Shown here: piece by piece, positions 16,163-24,905 of the stretch
Numbering within the stretch: the stretch's first letter is position 1
How the letters are laid out: every line of letters starts with the position of its first letter
Origin: Bacteroidota bacterium
Lineage (GTDB): Bacteria > Bacteroidota > Bacteroidia > Flavobacteriales > Weeksellaceae
NCBI GenBank assembly: GCA_023458415.1
Contig: JAEWZO010000028.1
Location: 1 to 64,000, forward strand
Length of the DNA stretch: 64,000 bases
Direction of reading: 5' to 3'
The notes under the pieces: model-generated
The model's input: only the letters and a program-made list of their open reading frames with translations
What the model was told of the DNA's origin: nothing
The model's database searches: none
Program-made: the position numbers and the translations under genes

Positions 16163-17395
16163 TTAAAATGCGTTGTAAGAAAGTCCTAAACCAAAGTAAT
16201 ATGCCTTAGCTTTTGCCTGTCCGTAAAAGTTATAGTAAGAGTTATTTACATTTCTAGGCGTCTGGAAGTTGTATGCTCCGGAAAGATCTATTCCCAAACC
16301 ATTCCATTTGTAACCAATACCTGCAGTAATTACGTTTGCATCAAACGATGGAGAATCCGGGATGAAATTTTCATCAGAATACGGAGATTCATCATAGTAA
16401 TAACCAAGTCTTCCTGCAAAATTGTCTGTAAACATATACTGTGTACCTACTCTCCAGGTTTGAGTACTGAAGAAGTTTTTAGGAGACACCAAAACTGTTG
16501 GATCTGCGGTATTACCTACCGGTGCATTTTCGAAATCAAGAACAAGAACAGAATAATTATCCCATCCTGTATAGTTGAAATCACCGGAAACCTGCCATCT
16601 TGGAGTTACTTTATAGGTTACACCAATAGTATATTCGTCTACAAGAGGAAGAGTTGCTTTGAATCTGTCCTGTCCGTTTCCGTCAAGACCAACAAGCGGG
16701 TAAAGACTCGGAGAAATATCAAAAGTCGCCACACCATTTTCAGCTTCCATATCTACCGGAGATCTATAAGCGATACTTACATCAAGTTTGTCAGATGGTC
16801 TGAAATAGAAACCAAGTCCGAAACCGGTTCCGGATGCCTTATCATCCTTAATGTTCATTGTACCTCCCAATTGGGTTACAGATTTATTCCAGTCTACCCC
16901 ACCTTTTGCATAGATGAAGCTACCTCCTAATGAAACCCACGGTGCAAGTTTGAAGGAAACCATTGGCTGGAAATAAAATGCCTGAAGAGAAATCTCCTGA
17001 ACAATTTCGCGTCCTGCCCAATCAGCCGGCCAAGTTACCGTACTCCCAAAAGGTGTAGCAAAACTAAAACCTACAGAAATCTCATCCATCACCTTGTAGG
17101 CAACTGCCGCATAAATCGGCGTGCCCATTGGGTTATCAGTTGAATAAGACTGTAGCGTACTCGGATTCTGGTAAGTTACCTCAGCATTAACACCGAAACC
17201 TCCGGCAGCAACACTCAGCTTGTTAGGAATGAAAGAAATCCCGGCTGGATTGAAAAATGCAACACTCGCATCTTCAGCATGTGCACTGGTGTGGGCCATA
17301 GCAAGCTGCTTTACACCCTGTAAAGAAACTCGGAAACCACCTGCATAAACAAGCGCTCCGGCCAATAGTGCTGTTGTTACAACAATTTTTTTCAT
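16163..17395 (-). CDS. OmpP1/FadL/TodX family outer-membrane transporter
   Basis: A 14-strand barrel for uptake of long-chain fatty acids or other hydrophobic compounds. Seen: a signal peptide of about 19 residues (MKKIVVTTALLAGALVYAGG), the N-terminal FRVSLQGVKQLAMAHTSAHAEDASVAFFNPAG, which matches the FadL hatch region with the conserved NPAG, then repeated barrel strands ending in LGLSYNAF. The 410-aa length is normal. It is first gene of a two-gene unit with the SGNH lipoprotein; the -7 box is at 17417-17424. The substrate is not determined. Confidence 0.93.
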   Translation of the reverse strand: MKKIVVTTALLAGALVYAGGFRVSLQGVKQLAMAHTSAHAEDASVAFFNPAGISFIPNKLSVAAGGFGVNAEVTYQNPSTLQSYSTDNPMGTPIYAAVAYKVMDEISVGFSFATPFGSTVTWPADWAGREIVQEISLQAFYFQPMVSFKLAPWVSLGGSFIYAKGGVDWNKSVTQLGGTMNIKDDKASGTGFGLGFYFRPSDKLDVSIAYRSPVDMEAENGVATFDISPSLYPLVGLDGNGQDRFKATLPLVDEYTIGVTYKVTPRWQVSGDFNYTGWDNYSVLVLDFENAPVGNTADPTVLVSPKNFFSTQTWRVGTQYMFTDNFAGRLGYYYDESPYSDENFIPDSPSFDANVITAGIGYKWNGLGIDLSGAYNFQTPRNVNNSYYNFYGQAKAKAYYFGLGLSYNAF

Positions 17396-17416
17396 ATATA
17401 ATTTTTAATACTTTCC

Positions 17417-17424
17417 CAAATATA
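17417..17424 (-). promoter_or_regulatory. -7 box of the FadL-like porin gene
   Basis: CAAATATA on plus, TATATTTG on minus, 22 bp before the start. A 14-bp perfect palindrome TTAAGAATTCTTAA (17446-17459) lies just upstream and overlaps another palindrome, AACATATGTT (17438-17447). These could be operators. Confidence 0.6.
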
Positions 17425-17752
17425 AAATTATTTCTGAAACATATGTTAAGAATTCTTAAAGTTTTTAAAACAACAATTATTCTATCAATAATGTTTAAGA
17501 ACTGAATTAATGTAGTTTACAACGTAAATGTCCATTAGATAAAGCATTGGGAATATATTCGAAATCATGAAAAATCTACGTTTAAATCAAACATTTTAAG
17601 TTTTTTAACATTTTCCATAAATCAATATTATTACATTTCTAATATTTTTCAGATTTTCTTAAACAATTTTGCAGAGGAAATCAGTTCCTTTAAAATATTC
17701 ATTTTTGAGAAGTCCCTGAGAAATGTAAAGACCTTGTGCAAAAAAATTATAC

Positions 17753-17760
17753 TAAATTTG
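17753..17760 (+). promoter_or_regulatory. -7 box of ricT-gldH-PBP1A
   Basis: TAAATTTG matches TANNTTTG, 21 bp before the ATG. A possible -33 TTG lies at 17734-17736 (16-bp spacer, slightly short). Confidence 0.6.
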
Positions 17761-17781
17761 CAGATATATAAATAATATAAT

Positions 17782-19095
17782 ATGAGTTGTGGATGCAAAA
17801 CATCCGGCGATTCTGCCCACTCTTGCGGCACAAAAGCAAGTACGGCATGCAGCAGTGTAGATACTTGTGGTAACAGCTATAAATTAAGTGTTTTTGATTG
17901 GCTTTCCAATGTTGGAAGTCCGGCTCAAACGGAAACAGATTTTGTTGAAGTCCGTTTCAAAAACGACAGAAAATGTTTTTACAAGAATGTAAACAAACTT
18001 CCGGTTCATATCGGAAGTATTGTTGCGGTAGAATCCAGTCCGGGTCATGATATAGGCGTGGTAAGCCTCACCGGAGAGCTGGTTAAAATTCAGATGAAGA
18101 AGAAAAATGCTTCAGAAGAAAACCCTCTTAGAATTTACCGTCTTGCCAACCAGAAAGATGTAGAAACTTGGCAGGAAGTTCGAAATAAAGAAGAGCGCGT
18201 AAAAAAAGAAGCCCGCTCAATAGCTAAACATCTGCGCCTGCAGATGAAAATTACGGATGTTGAATTTCAGGGCGACGGTGGAAAGGTAACTTTTTACTAC
18301 ACCGCTGATAATCGAGTGGATTTCAGACAGTTAATTAAAGAATATGCCGCTGCATTCCGTACAAAAATCGACATGAAACAAATCGGTTTCCGACAGGAAG
18401 CTGCAAAAGTGGGAGGAATCGGCTCTTGCGGACGAGAACTTTGCTGCTCTTCATGGCTTACTGATTTCCGGTCAGTGAACACAAATGCTGCACGTTATCA
18501 GCAACTTAGCATTAATCCACAGAAACTCGCAGGACAATGCGGAAAACTGAAATGTTGTCTTAATTACGAACTCGACAGCTACCTTGATGCACTTTCTGAT
18601 TTCCCTTCAACTTCAACTACTTTAGATACAGAAAAAGGTAAAGCTTTCTGTATCAAAATTGATGTCTTCAAGAAAAGAATGTGGTTTGCTTATGTTGATA
18701 ATTCAATGGCTTGGTACGATCTTGACACCAAAGAAGTTAAAAACCTGATTTTCAAGAACAAAAAAGGAGAAAAAGCACCTCCGCTGGAAGATCTTAAAAC
18801 CTATGACGCACCTGTGAAATCAGTGGATTTAATTCAGGAAAATAATGTTGACCGCTTCGAGCGCAAAAAAAGAAGTTCAAACAGAAACCGTCCGAAGAAA
18901 AACGACGGTAACAACAACAATCAGAAACGTACAGAAGGTAGCAACCAAAGAAAAGACAACCGCAAACCTGCACAGAATTCTGCAGATAAATCTCAGCAAA
19001 ACGGCGAGCAGAAAAGAAGTCAGAATCAGGGTAAGAAAGGTCCTAATAAAAATTACAAGAAAAAACCTCAGCAAAAACGTGAAGGGGATGCATAA
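17782..19095 (+). CDS. ricT: PSP1-domain protein, RicT-like
   Basis: Homologue of Bacillus RicT (YaaT), a PSP1 protein that, with RicA and RicF, carries iron-sulfur clusters and modulates RNase Y. The partners in this organism are unknown. Seen: a Cys-rich N-terminus (CGC at 3-5, then Cys15, 23, 29), a PSP1 core from about residue 60, the conserved Cys motifs GSCGRELCCSSW (near 215) and GQCGKLKCCLNYE (near 255), and an Asn/Lys/Gln-rich basic tail from about 360 that looks disordered and RNA-binding. Length 437 aa, longer than Bacillus RicT (about 275 aa) because of both extensions. Its stop overlaps the gldH start by 8 nt. Confidence 0.85.
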   Translation: MSCGCKTSGDSAHSCGTKASTACSSVDTCGNSYKLSVFDWLSNVGSPAQTETDFVEVRFKNDRKCFYKNVNKLPVHIGSIVAVESSPGHDIGVVSLTGELVKIQMKKKNASEENPLRIYRLANQKDVETWQEVRNKEERVKKEARSIAKHLRLQMKITDVEFQGDGGKVTFYYTADNRVDFRQLIKEYAAAFRTKIDMKQIGFRQEAAKVGGIGSCGRELCCSSWLTDFRSVNTNAARYQQLSINPQKLAGQCGKLKCCLNYELDSYLDALSDFPSTSTTLDTEKGKAFCIKIDVFKKRMWFAYVDNSMAWYDLDTKEVKNLIFKNKKGEKAPPLEDLKTYDAPVKSVDLIQENNVDRFERKKRSSNRNRPKKNDGNNNNQKRTEGSNQRKDNRKPAQNSADKSQQNGEQKRSQNQGKKGPNKNYKKKPQQKREGDA

Positions 19096-19552
19096 GATTT
19101 TAGGCTTTTTCATCGTTGTACTCTCGGTGCTTTCGTGTTCAAAAGCTGGAGAAACGGTTGAAATGAAAAGCCTGAACAGCGCGTGGAACAAGAAAGCAGA
19201 GCAAAAGTTCAGCGTCAACATCAGCGATTCGCAGAACCCAAAAAACATTATATTTGTTGTAAGGAACAATAACGATTATCCCTACAGTAATCTGAGGCTA
19301 ATCGTAAAGTTTTTAGATGTTCAGACAAAGAAAGAAACGGTGGATACACTGAACTACGTGTTGGCTAAACCTTCCGGTGAATGGATTGGATCCGGATTTG
19401 GCGAAACCAAGGAAACACTGTTTCAGTATAAAATTAATTATAAATTCCCGACGAACGGAACATACACTTTCGGCGTAACACAAGCAATGAGAAAAGATAT
19501 TCTTCCGGGAATTGAAGATATTGGTGTAAAAATAGAAACGGCACAACCGTAA
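19088..19552 (+). CDS. gldH: Gliding motility lipoprotein GldH
   Basis: Lipoprotein required for gliding in Flavobacterium and associated with the type IX secretion/gliding machinery. The start ATG at 19088 is chosen because it gives a lipoprotein signal (VVLSVLSC, Cys17) and overlaps the ricT stop by 8 nt. The longer in-frame extension to 18845 is only readthrough of ricT's other frame. Mature protein 154 aa, with the conserved LNSAWNKKAEQKFSVNI and NIIFVVRNNNDYPYSNLRL. Second gene of ricT-gldH-PBP1A. GldH also occurs in non-gliding relatives. Confidence 0.93.
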   Translation: MHKILGFFIVVLSVLSCSKAGETVEMKSLNSAWNKKAEQKFSVNISDSQNPKNIIFVVRNNNDYPYSNLRLIVKFLDVQTKKETVDTLNYVLAKPSGEWIGSGFGETKETLFQYKINYKFPTNGTYTFGVTQAMRKDILPGIEDIGVKIETAQP

Positions 19553-19561
19553 GCATCATTT

Positions 19562-21946
19562 ATGGAAAACAAAAAAACAAAAACAGGAAACAAGAAACAG
19601 TTTCCTTTGCCTCCTCAAAAACCTAAAAACAGAGGATGGAAGAAATGGGTAAAATTCATCTGGGCAGCAGTAGTTTTTGCTGTGTTGGGAATTGCAGGCC
19701 TTTTCTTTGCAGTTTCCCAGGGTTTTCTTGGTGAAATGCCCGACGTAAAAGAACTTGAAAATCCCGATATTTATGTAGCCTCCGAAATCTATTCTTCAGA
19801 CGGTATACTCCTCGGAAAATTCGAGAAAGAAAAAACACAACCGATAACGTACAAGCAACTTCCGCCACACCTAATTTACGCGTTGCAGGCAAAGGAGGAC
19901 GAACGTTTTAAAGAGCATTCCGGGATTGATCTTCAGTCTGTAGGACGTGCAGTTTTCTACGGTGGTAAACGTGGTGGTGGATCAACGATTACACAGCAGT
20001 TGGCAAAACTACTTTTTACAGAACGAGTTTCGCAGAACAAAGTTCAGAGAGCTTTTCAAAAGTTGAAAGAATGGGTAGTTGCTGTAAGTCTCGAAAAACG
20101 ATATACCAAGGAAGAAATTATCACACTGTATTTCAACAAGTTCGATTTTGTGAACAATGCGAACGGAATTGAAATGGCTTCCCGAATTTATTTCAATAAA
20201 AGTACACCGCAACTTACTTTACCTGAAGCGGCTACATTTGTTGCAATGCTGGAAAATCCGGTTAAAAATAATCCTAAAAGATTCCCTGAACGCGCGAAAG
20301 AAAGACGCGATGTCGTTTTGGATCAGATGGTGAAAACAGGTTATCTTGATCAGGCTACCTACGAAAAAGCGGCCAATACACCTGTAAAAATAGATTTCCG
20401 TCCAGTAAAATCAATTGATGAGGGATATTCAGCGTACTACAAATTTTACCTTAGAAAAGAAATCGACAAATACCTTAAAGACTACGAAAAGCAAACCGGG
20501 AAAACATTAAATCTGTTTAAAGACGGTTTAAAAATCTACGTAACTCTGGATTCCAAAATGCAGGTTTATGCAGAGGAAGCCATGAAAGAGCACCTTACCG
20601 ATCTGCAAAGAAGGTTTGATGCAGAACAGCGCGGAAGAAAAAACCGCCCGTTCTACCTTATCTCTGAAAAGCAGGCAAACGACATCATGGTACAGGCAAT
20701 GAAGCGTACCGGCAGATACAAACAGTTGAAAGCAGCCGGTATTTCTGAAGACTCCATCATGCTGGATTTCAAAACACCAACACAAACTTCCAGATTTACC
20801 TGGAACGGTGAAGAAGAAGTTGAAATGTCACCGTGGGATTCAATACGTTATCACAAGCAGATTGCACAGGCAGGTTTAATGTCTATGGTTCCTGGTACTG
20901 GGGAAATTAAAGCCTGGGTTGGTGGAATTAACTGGCAGCATTTCCAGTACGACCATATTAAGCAGGGAAAAAGACAGGTAGGTTCAACATTTAAACCGTT
21001 TGTTTACGCTACAGCGATAATGAAGCTGGGAATGACGCCTTGTTCGACGGTTTCTAACGCAACTTATACCAAAGGAAGTTGGAGAGTTTTAGGTTCTGGC
21101 GGTTCTCTTACTTTACGAGATGCTTTGGCACACTCCAAAAACCCGGTTGCAATTCGACTGATCGAGATGACTGGCGTGAAGAGTGTTGTACAGCTCGCCA
21201 GAGATTTGGGAGTGAGTGAAGAAATACCAAATGAATACGCAGTGGCACTGGGATCTTCCGATATTACAATTTACGAAATGTTGGGTGCATACAGTACTTT
21301 TGCCAATTACGGTAACTACATTAAACCGGAAATGATTTGGCGTATTGAAGATGCGAATGGCCGTGTAATCAAAGAAGTGAAACCAGCGCTGAAAGAAGTG
21401 ATGAATGAACTGTATGCCTATACAATGATTGATCTGATGAAAGGTGTTTCTGAATATGGTACAGCCGCAGGTGAACTTGGAAGAAGAGGCGTTCCGAAAG
21501 GAACTGAAATCGCTGCAAAAACCGGAACAACGGATAATAACTCCGATGGTTGGTTCATGGGAATTACTCCAAATCTTGCTACCGGAGTTTGGGTTGGTTG
21601 GGAAGACAGAGCAGCTCACTTTGCAAGTACCGGCGAAGGACAGGGTGCGAAAATGGCACTTCCGATCTGGGCAATTTTCATGAAAAAAGTCTGGGCCGAT
21701 GAAGAACTTGGAATTTCTCCGGAAGACAAGTTTGTTAAACCATCTAACTGGACAGGTAACTGCGCCGATCTTCAAGGTCTAGGTGGCGGATATGGCGATG
21801 ATGGTGGTTTGCAAACCTTGGAAGAACTGAAGAATCCTGAACCGGAAGAGCCGGTAAATACAGGTCCGAAACAGCCGACAGTTAGGAAAGAAGAAAACGT
21901 AAATGAAAAAATCAACACCGGAGAGGAAATTGATTTTAACCAATAG
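19562..21946 (+). CDS. Class A penicillin-binding protein 1A
   Basis: Bifunctional peptidoglycan glycosyltransferase and DD-transpeptidase in the inner membrane. Seen: a short basic cytoplasmic tail rich in Lys/Pro, a transmembrane helix at about 33-54, a GT51 domain with catalytic EDERFKEHSGID and the GGSTITQQLAK block, and a transpeptidase domain with STFK near 475, SKN near 525 and KTG near 652. The C-terminus is an acidic Pro-rich tail. Length 794 aa is normal. It follows gldH by 9 bp and ends in a strong terminator. Confidence 0.96.
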   Translation: MENKKTKTGNKKQFPLPPQKPKNRGWKKWVKFIWAAVVFAVLGIAGLFFAVSQGFLGEMPDVKELENPDIYVASEIYSSDGILLGKFEKEKTQPITYKQLPPHLIYALQAKEDERFKEHSGIDLQSVGRAVFYGGKRGGGSTITQQLAKLLFTERVSQNKVQRAFQKLKEWVVAVSLEKRYTKEEIITLYFNKFDFVNNANGIEMASRIYFNKSTPQLTLPEAATFVAMLENPVKNNPKRFPERAKERRDVVLDQMVKTGYLDQATYEKAANTPVKIDFRPVKSIDEGYSAYYKFYLRKEIDKYLKDYEKQTGKTLNLFKDGLKIYVTLDSKMQVYAEEAMKEHLTDLQRRFDAEQRGRKNRPFYLISEKQANDIMVQAMKRTGRYKQLKAAGISEDSIMLDFKTPTQTSRFTWNGEEEVEMSPWDSIRYHKQIAQAGLMSMVPGTGEIKAWVGGINWQHFQYDHIKQGKRQVGSTFKPFVYATAIMKLGMTPCSTVSNATYTKGSWRVLGSGGSLTLRDALAHSKNPVAIRLIEMTGVKSVVQLARDLGVSEEIPNEYAVALGSSDITIYEMLGAYSTFANYGNYIKPEMIWRIEDANGRVIKEVKPALKEVMNELYAYTMIDLMKGVSEYGTAAGELGRRGVPKGTEIAAKTGTTDNNSDGWFMGITPNLATGVWVGWEDRAAHFASTGEGQGAKMALPIWAIFMKKVWADEELGISPEDKFVKPSNWTGNCADLQGLGGGYGDDGGLQTLEELKNPEPEEPVNTGPKQPTVRKEENVNEKINTGEEIDFNQ

Positions 21947-21968
21947 ACACACTTAACAATTCATAACG

Positions 21969-22007
21969 AATAACCTTTGGTAGATTTTACTGAAGGTTAT
22001 TTTTTTT
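21969..22007 (+). terminator. Terminator of ricT-gldH-PBP1A
   Basis: 9-bp stem AATAACCTT (21969-21977) / AAGGTTATT (21993-22001), followed by six further T residues. Confidence 0.85.
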
Positions 22008-22022
22008 GCCGAACTTTGAAAC

Positions 22023-23564
22023 ATGAACATAGACAGAATTACCCAAAAATTTATAGAAACTTTTCCGGGCGATTTTTCAGGAAATCCCATGCAGCGCCAA
22101 ACACCAAAAGTGCTTTTCTCTACGATTGAACCGGTTGGCTTCGCAAATCCGAAACTCATTGCTTACAACGACCAACTTTCTGAAGATATTGGTCTAGGAA
22201 TTTATCAGCCGGAGAATCTGAATTTTCTTGTCGGGAACCATTTGCCGGAAAATATTCGTCCGTACGCAACTGCTTATGCAGGTCATCAGTTCGGCAACTG
22301 GGCTGGACAACTTGGCGACGGTAGAGCAATTTTTGCAGGTGAAATAACGAATTCTGATGGAAATACCAATGAAATTCAGTGGAAAGGAGCCGGAGCGACA
22401 CCTTACTCACGACATGCGGACGGACGTGCAGTTTTGCGGTCATCCGTGCGCGAATTTTTGATGAGTGAAGCGATGCATCATCTCGGAATTCCGACCACGC
22501 GTGCCTTGAGCTTAGCATTTACAGGAGAAGACCTAATGCGCGACATTATGTACGACGGAAATCCGGAGCTCGAAAAGGGCGCCGTTATGATTCGCACCGC
22601 GGAAAGTTTTCTTCGGATGGGACATTTCGAGTTGCTTTCTGCACAAAATGAAACAGAAACCCTGAAACAACTTGCTGATTTTACAATTGAAAACTATTTT
22701 CCTGAAATCGATACCAAATCGGAAGAGAAATACTTTTTGTTGTTTCAGGAAATTGCAAATCTCACATCAGATCTTATTGTAGATTGGCTTCGAGTCGGTT
22801 TTGTTCACGGGGTGATGAACACAGACAATATGTCGCTTTTGGGATTAACGATTGATTACGGTCCGTTTTCGTTTCTGGACGAATACAGTCTGAATTTTAC
22901 GCCGAACACAACTGATCTTCCCGACAGAAGATATGCATTCGGAAACCAACCGAAAATTGCACAGTGGAATTTATGGCAATTGGCCAACGCACTGTTTCCG
23001 TTGATTAAGGATGAACAAAAACTGGAGCAGACTCTGAACCAGTTTGGAACCGATTTCTGGAAAAAACACGATCAAATGATGGCGTCAAAACTTGGCCTCG
23101 ATTCTGTTTTGCAAGGTGATGACGAACTTTTTACAGGACTTCAGTCTTTAATGGAAAATCTGGAATTGGATTACACGCTTTTCTTCCGACAGCTGGAAAC
23201 CTGGAAAAACTCCGAAGATGCCGAAGCTCATTTTGCTCAGACATTTTATTCGCCTGTAACCACTGAGAAACTCAATGCCCTTAGAATGTTTCTGGACGAT
23301 TATGAAATAAGGCTTCAGAAAAATTCAATAACATCGGAAGAATCAAAACAACTGATGAAAAAGAACAATCCAAAATTCATTCTGCGCAATTATCTTCTGT
23401 TCGAGTGCATTCAGGAACTTAATGAAGGTAAGAAAGAACTTTTCGAAAAACTCTGGACTGCCCTGAAAAACCCATACGAAGAAGTGCATCCTGAATTTTC
23501 AGCAAAAAGGCCTTCAAAATACAACAGTACACCCGGCTGTTCTACGTTGTCGTGCAGTTCGTAG
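22023..23564 (+). CDS. selO: YdiU/SelO-family protein adenylyltransferase
   Basis: Kinase-fold enzyme of the SelO family that transfers AMP to Ser/Thr/Tyr of client proteins, linked to redox stress. Seen: AYAGHQFGNWAGQLGDGRA and QWKGAGATPYSRHADGRAVLRSSVREF (nucleotide site), FVHGVMNTDNMSLLGLTIDYGPFSFLD (catalytic loop with metal-binding Asn/Asp), and a C-terminal CSS at the very end, where eukaryotic SelO has selenocysteine. The 513-aa length is normal. The ATG is 23 bp after the start of the previous hairpin's T-run; the box before it, GAACTTTG, is one mismatch from TANNTTTG. Confidence 0.95.
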   Translation: MNIDRITQKFIETFPGDFSGNPMQRQTPKVLFSTIEPVGFANPKLIAYNDQLSEDIGLGIYQPENLNFLVGNHLPENIRPYATAYAGHQFGNWAGQLGDGRAIFAGEITNSDGNTNEIQWKGAGATPYSRHADGRAVLRSSVREFLMSEAMHHLGIPTTRALSLAFTGEDLMRDIMYDGNPELEKGAVMIRTAESFLRMGHFELLSAQNETETLKQLADFTIENYFPEIDTKSEEKYFLLFQEIANLTSDLIVDWLRVGFVHGVMNTDNMSLLGLTIDYGPFSFLDEYSLNFTPNTTDLPDRRYAFGNQPKIAQWNLWQLANALFPLIKDEQKLEQTLNQFGTDFWKKHDQMMASKLGLDSVLQGDDELFTGLQSLMENLELDYTLFFRQLETWKNSEDAEAHFAQTFYSPVTTEKLNALRMFLDDYEIRLQKNSITSEESKQLMKKNNPKFILRNYLLFECIQELNEGKKELFEKLWTALKNPYEEVHPEFSAKRPSKYNSTPGCSTLSCSS

Positions 23565-23571
23565 AAATCCT

Positions 23572-23579
23572 TATTTTTG
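23572..23579 (+). promoter_or_regulatory. Possible -7 box at the 5' end of the membrane-protein gene
   Basis: TATTTTTG matches TANNTTTG exactly, with a TTG 22 bp upstream (23547-23549). It overlaps the annotated TTG start (23577). If it is used, translation must begin later, for example at TTG 23595. Confidence 0.35.
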
Positions 23580-24866
23580 CCGAAATTTCAGAGCTTGATC
23601 TTCCTACAAAAACTGAAAAGTTTCTTTAAAACTGCATTTCCGGAAAACCGCACAGAGCTGTTTTTATTTTTGGTTTTGGTTACCGCTTACGGAATTCTGG
23701 GATCTGATGTTGCTCTTAATTACCGAATTATTTTCGACAACCGGATTCCGTGGGATGGTTATTTCAGTTTTGATAACCGCTCTGTTATTCTAAATGGCGG
23801 TGGCGTTGAAAGGCATCCGTTCTCTCAATATTTTTTTGATACCATCCGCGAATTTGCACTGCTGTTTTCCAACGGGAAGAAAAACGACATATTTCGATTG
23901 GTTTTGGCGTGTTGCAGCAATTTTGCCATCAGTCTAAGTATCGTTTTGGTATTTAAATATCTAAACAATATTATCCAACTTCCAAAAAGAATCAGCTTTC
24001 TGATTATTGCGATTTATGCATTCTTTTCCACTAATATTCTGCTTTCCTTCACGCCGGAGAATTACACTTTTACGCTACTGCTTCTGATTCTTTTCAATTA
24101 TTATGTTGCGCTTAAATTCAGAAAAGAAAAGAAGATTCCACTTACAGCTTTAACTCTTGGCGGAATTGCCATCGGTGGTTTTACAATTACGAATGTGGTG
24201 AAAGTTTTCATTCCTGTTTTTTTTGAACGCAACTTTTTCAAATCTTTCAAAGCGTTTTACTCAGGAGTATTACGAATTCTGATAACTTCTGCGGTATTCA
24301 TATTGCTGGTTCTGTGGCGGTTAGATTTTAGATTTCAGAAATTCTTTGAAAAATCCGAAGCTGAACTGGAAAAATTCTCACAGTACGATTCCACACCGTT
24401 GTGGGATATGATAGTTTCGTGGTTTTATGGCGGAACAATTCTTTTTCCTGGCTTCATCATCAGAGATCACAAAGCGAAAAATTACGAGTTTGAAGCCATC
24501 TATATGGATGTTTTCAGCTCTCCGTTTTCTTACCTGTTTGTAGGAATTATTGCAAGTTTATTATTCTGGAGCTACGTAAAGAATTTTCGGAACCGGCTTG
24601 TACAAATTCTGGCAATTTCTTTTCTCTTTGATTTTGTGATTCACTGTGTTTTGCGATTTGGGCTACACACAGCTTATATTTACGGAGGACATTTCGTTTT
24701 TGTATTTCCGATAGTTATTGGGTGGCTTTTTTATGCATTTAGAAACTCGCCCAAGATTACATCGGCACTTTACTCTGTTCTCATCATTCTTCTGATGTAT
24801 CTCGGCATCAATAATTTTATCAGAATGGAAGAGTTCTTTCAGTTTCTGGAGAACTATCACCAATAA
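23577..24866 (+). CDS. Polytopic membrane protein of unknown function
   Basis: 429 aa with about nine to eleven hydrophobic helices and a charged N-terminus. No conserved family is recognised with certainty. The layout (long first periplasmic loop after helix 1 with DNRIPWDGYFSFDNRS, then many helices) recalls GT-C-type membrane glycosyltransferases or O-antigen/mannosyltransferase-like proteins, but I cannot confirm catalytic acidic residues. No ATG lies near the N-terminus; TTG at 23577 or 23595 are the options, and the stop at 23562-23564 bars anything further upstream. It follows selO by 12 bp and converges on the TPR gene. Confidence 0.7.
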   Translation: MPKFQSLIFLQKLKSFFKTAFPENRTELFLFLVLVTAYGILGSDVALNYRIIFDNRIPWDGYFSFDNRSVILNGGGVERHPFSQYFFDTIREFALLFSNGKKNDIFRLVLACCSNFAISLSIVLVFKYLNNIIQLPKRISFLIIAIYAFFSTNILLSFTPENYTFTLLLLILFNYYVALKFRKEKKIPLTALTLGGIAIGGFTITNVVKVFIPVFFERNFFKSFKAFYSGVLRILITSAVFILLVLWRLDFRFQKFFEKSEAELEKFSQYDSTPLWDMIVSWFYGGTILFPGFIIRDHKAKNYEFEAIYMDVFSSPFSYLFVGIIASLLFWSYVKNFRNRLVQILAISFLFDFVIHCVLRFGLHTAYIYGGHFVFVFPIVIGWLFYAFRNSPKITSALYSVLIILLMYLGINNFIRMEEFFQFLENYHQ

Positions 24867-24867
24867 A

Positions 24868-24889
24868 AAAGCCGTCTTACGACAGCTTT
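24868..24889. terminator. Bidirectional terminator between convergent genes
   Basis: Stem AAAGCcGTC / GACaGCTTT with a 4-nt loop and one mismatch. A-run before and T-run after serve both directions. Confidence 0.75.
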
Positions 24890-24905
24890 AATTATTTCAG
24901 AAAAA

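Larger units (their letters stand above)
17396..17781. other. 386-bp divergent intergenic region between the porin and ricT
   Basis: AT-rich noncoding stretch holding both divergent promoters and several short palindromes (17438-17447, 17446-17459, GAATATATTC at about 17551-17560). One TTAACATT copy is at 17605-17612. No ORF or RNA gene was recognised. Confidence 0.5.

Noticed and set aside
17649..17831. Minus-strand ORF of 60 codons overlapping the ricT start
   Set aside because: It runs through the ricT promoter and N-terminus and has no recognisable domain.
18845..19087. In-frame N-terminal extension of gldH
   Set aside because: It reads the basic tail of ricT in another frame. The lipoprotein signal begins at 19088.
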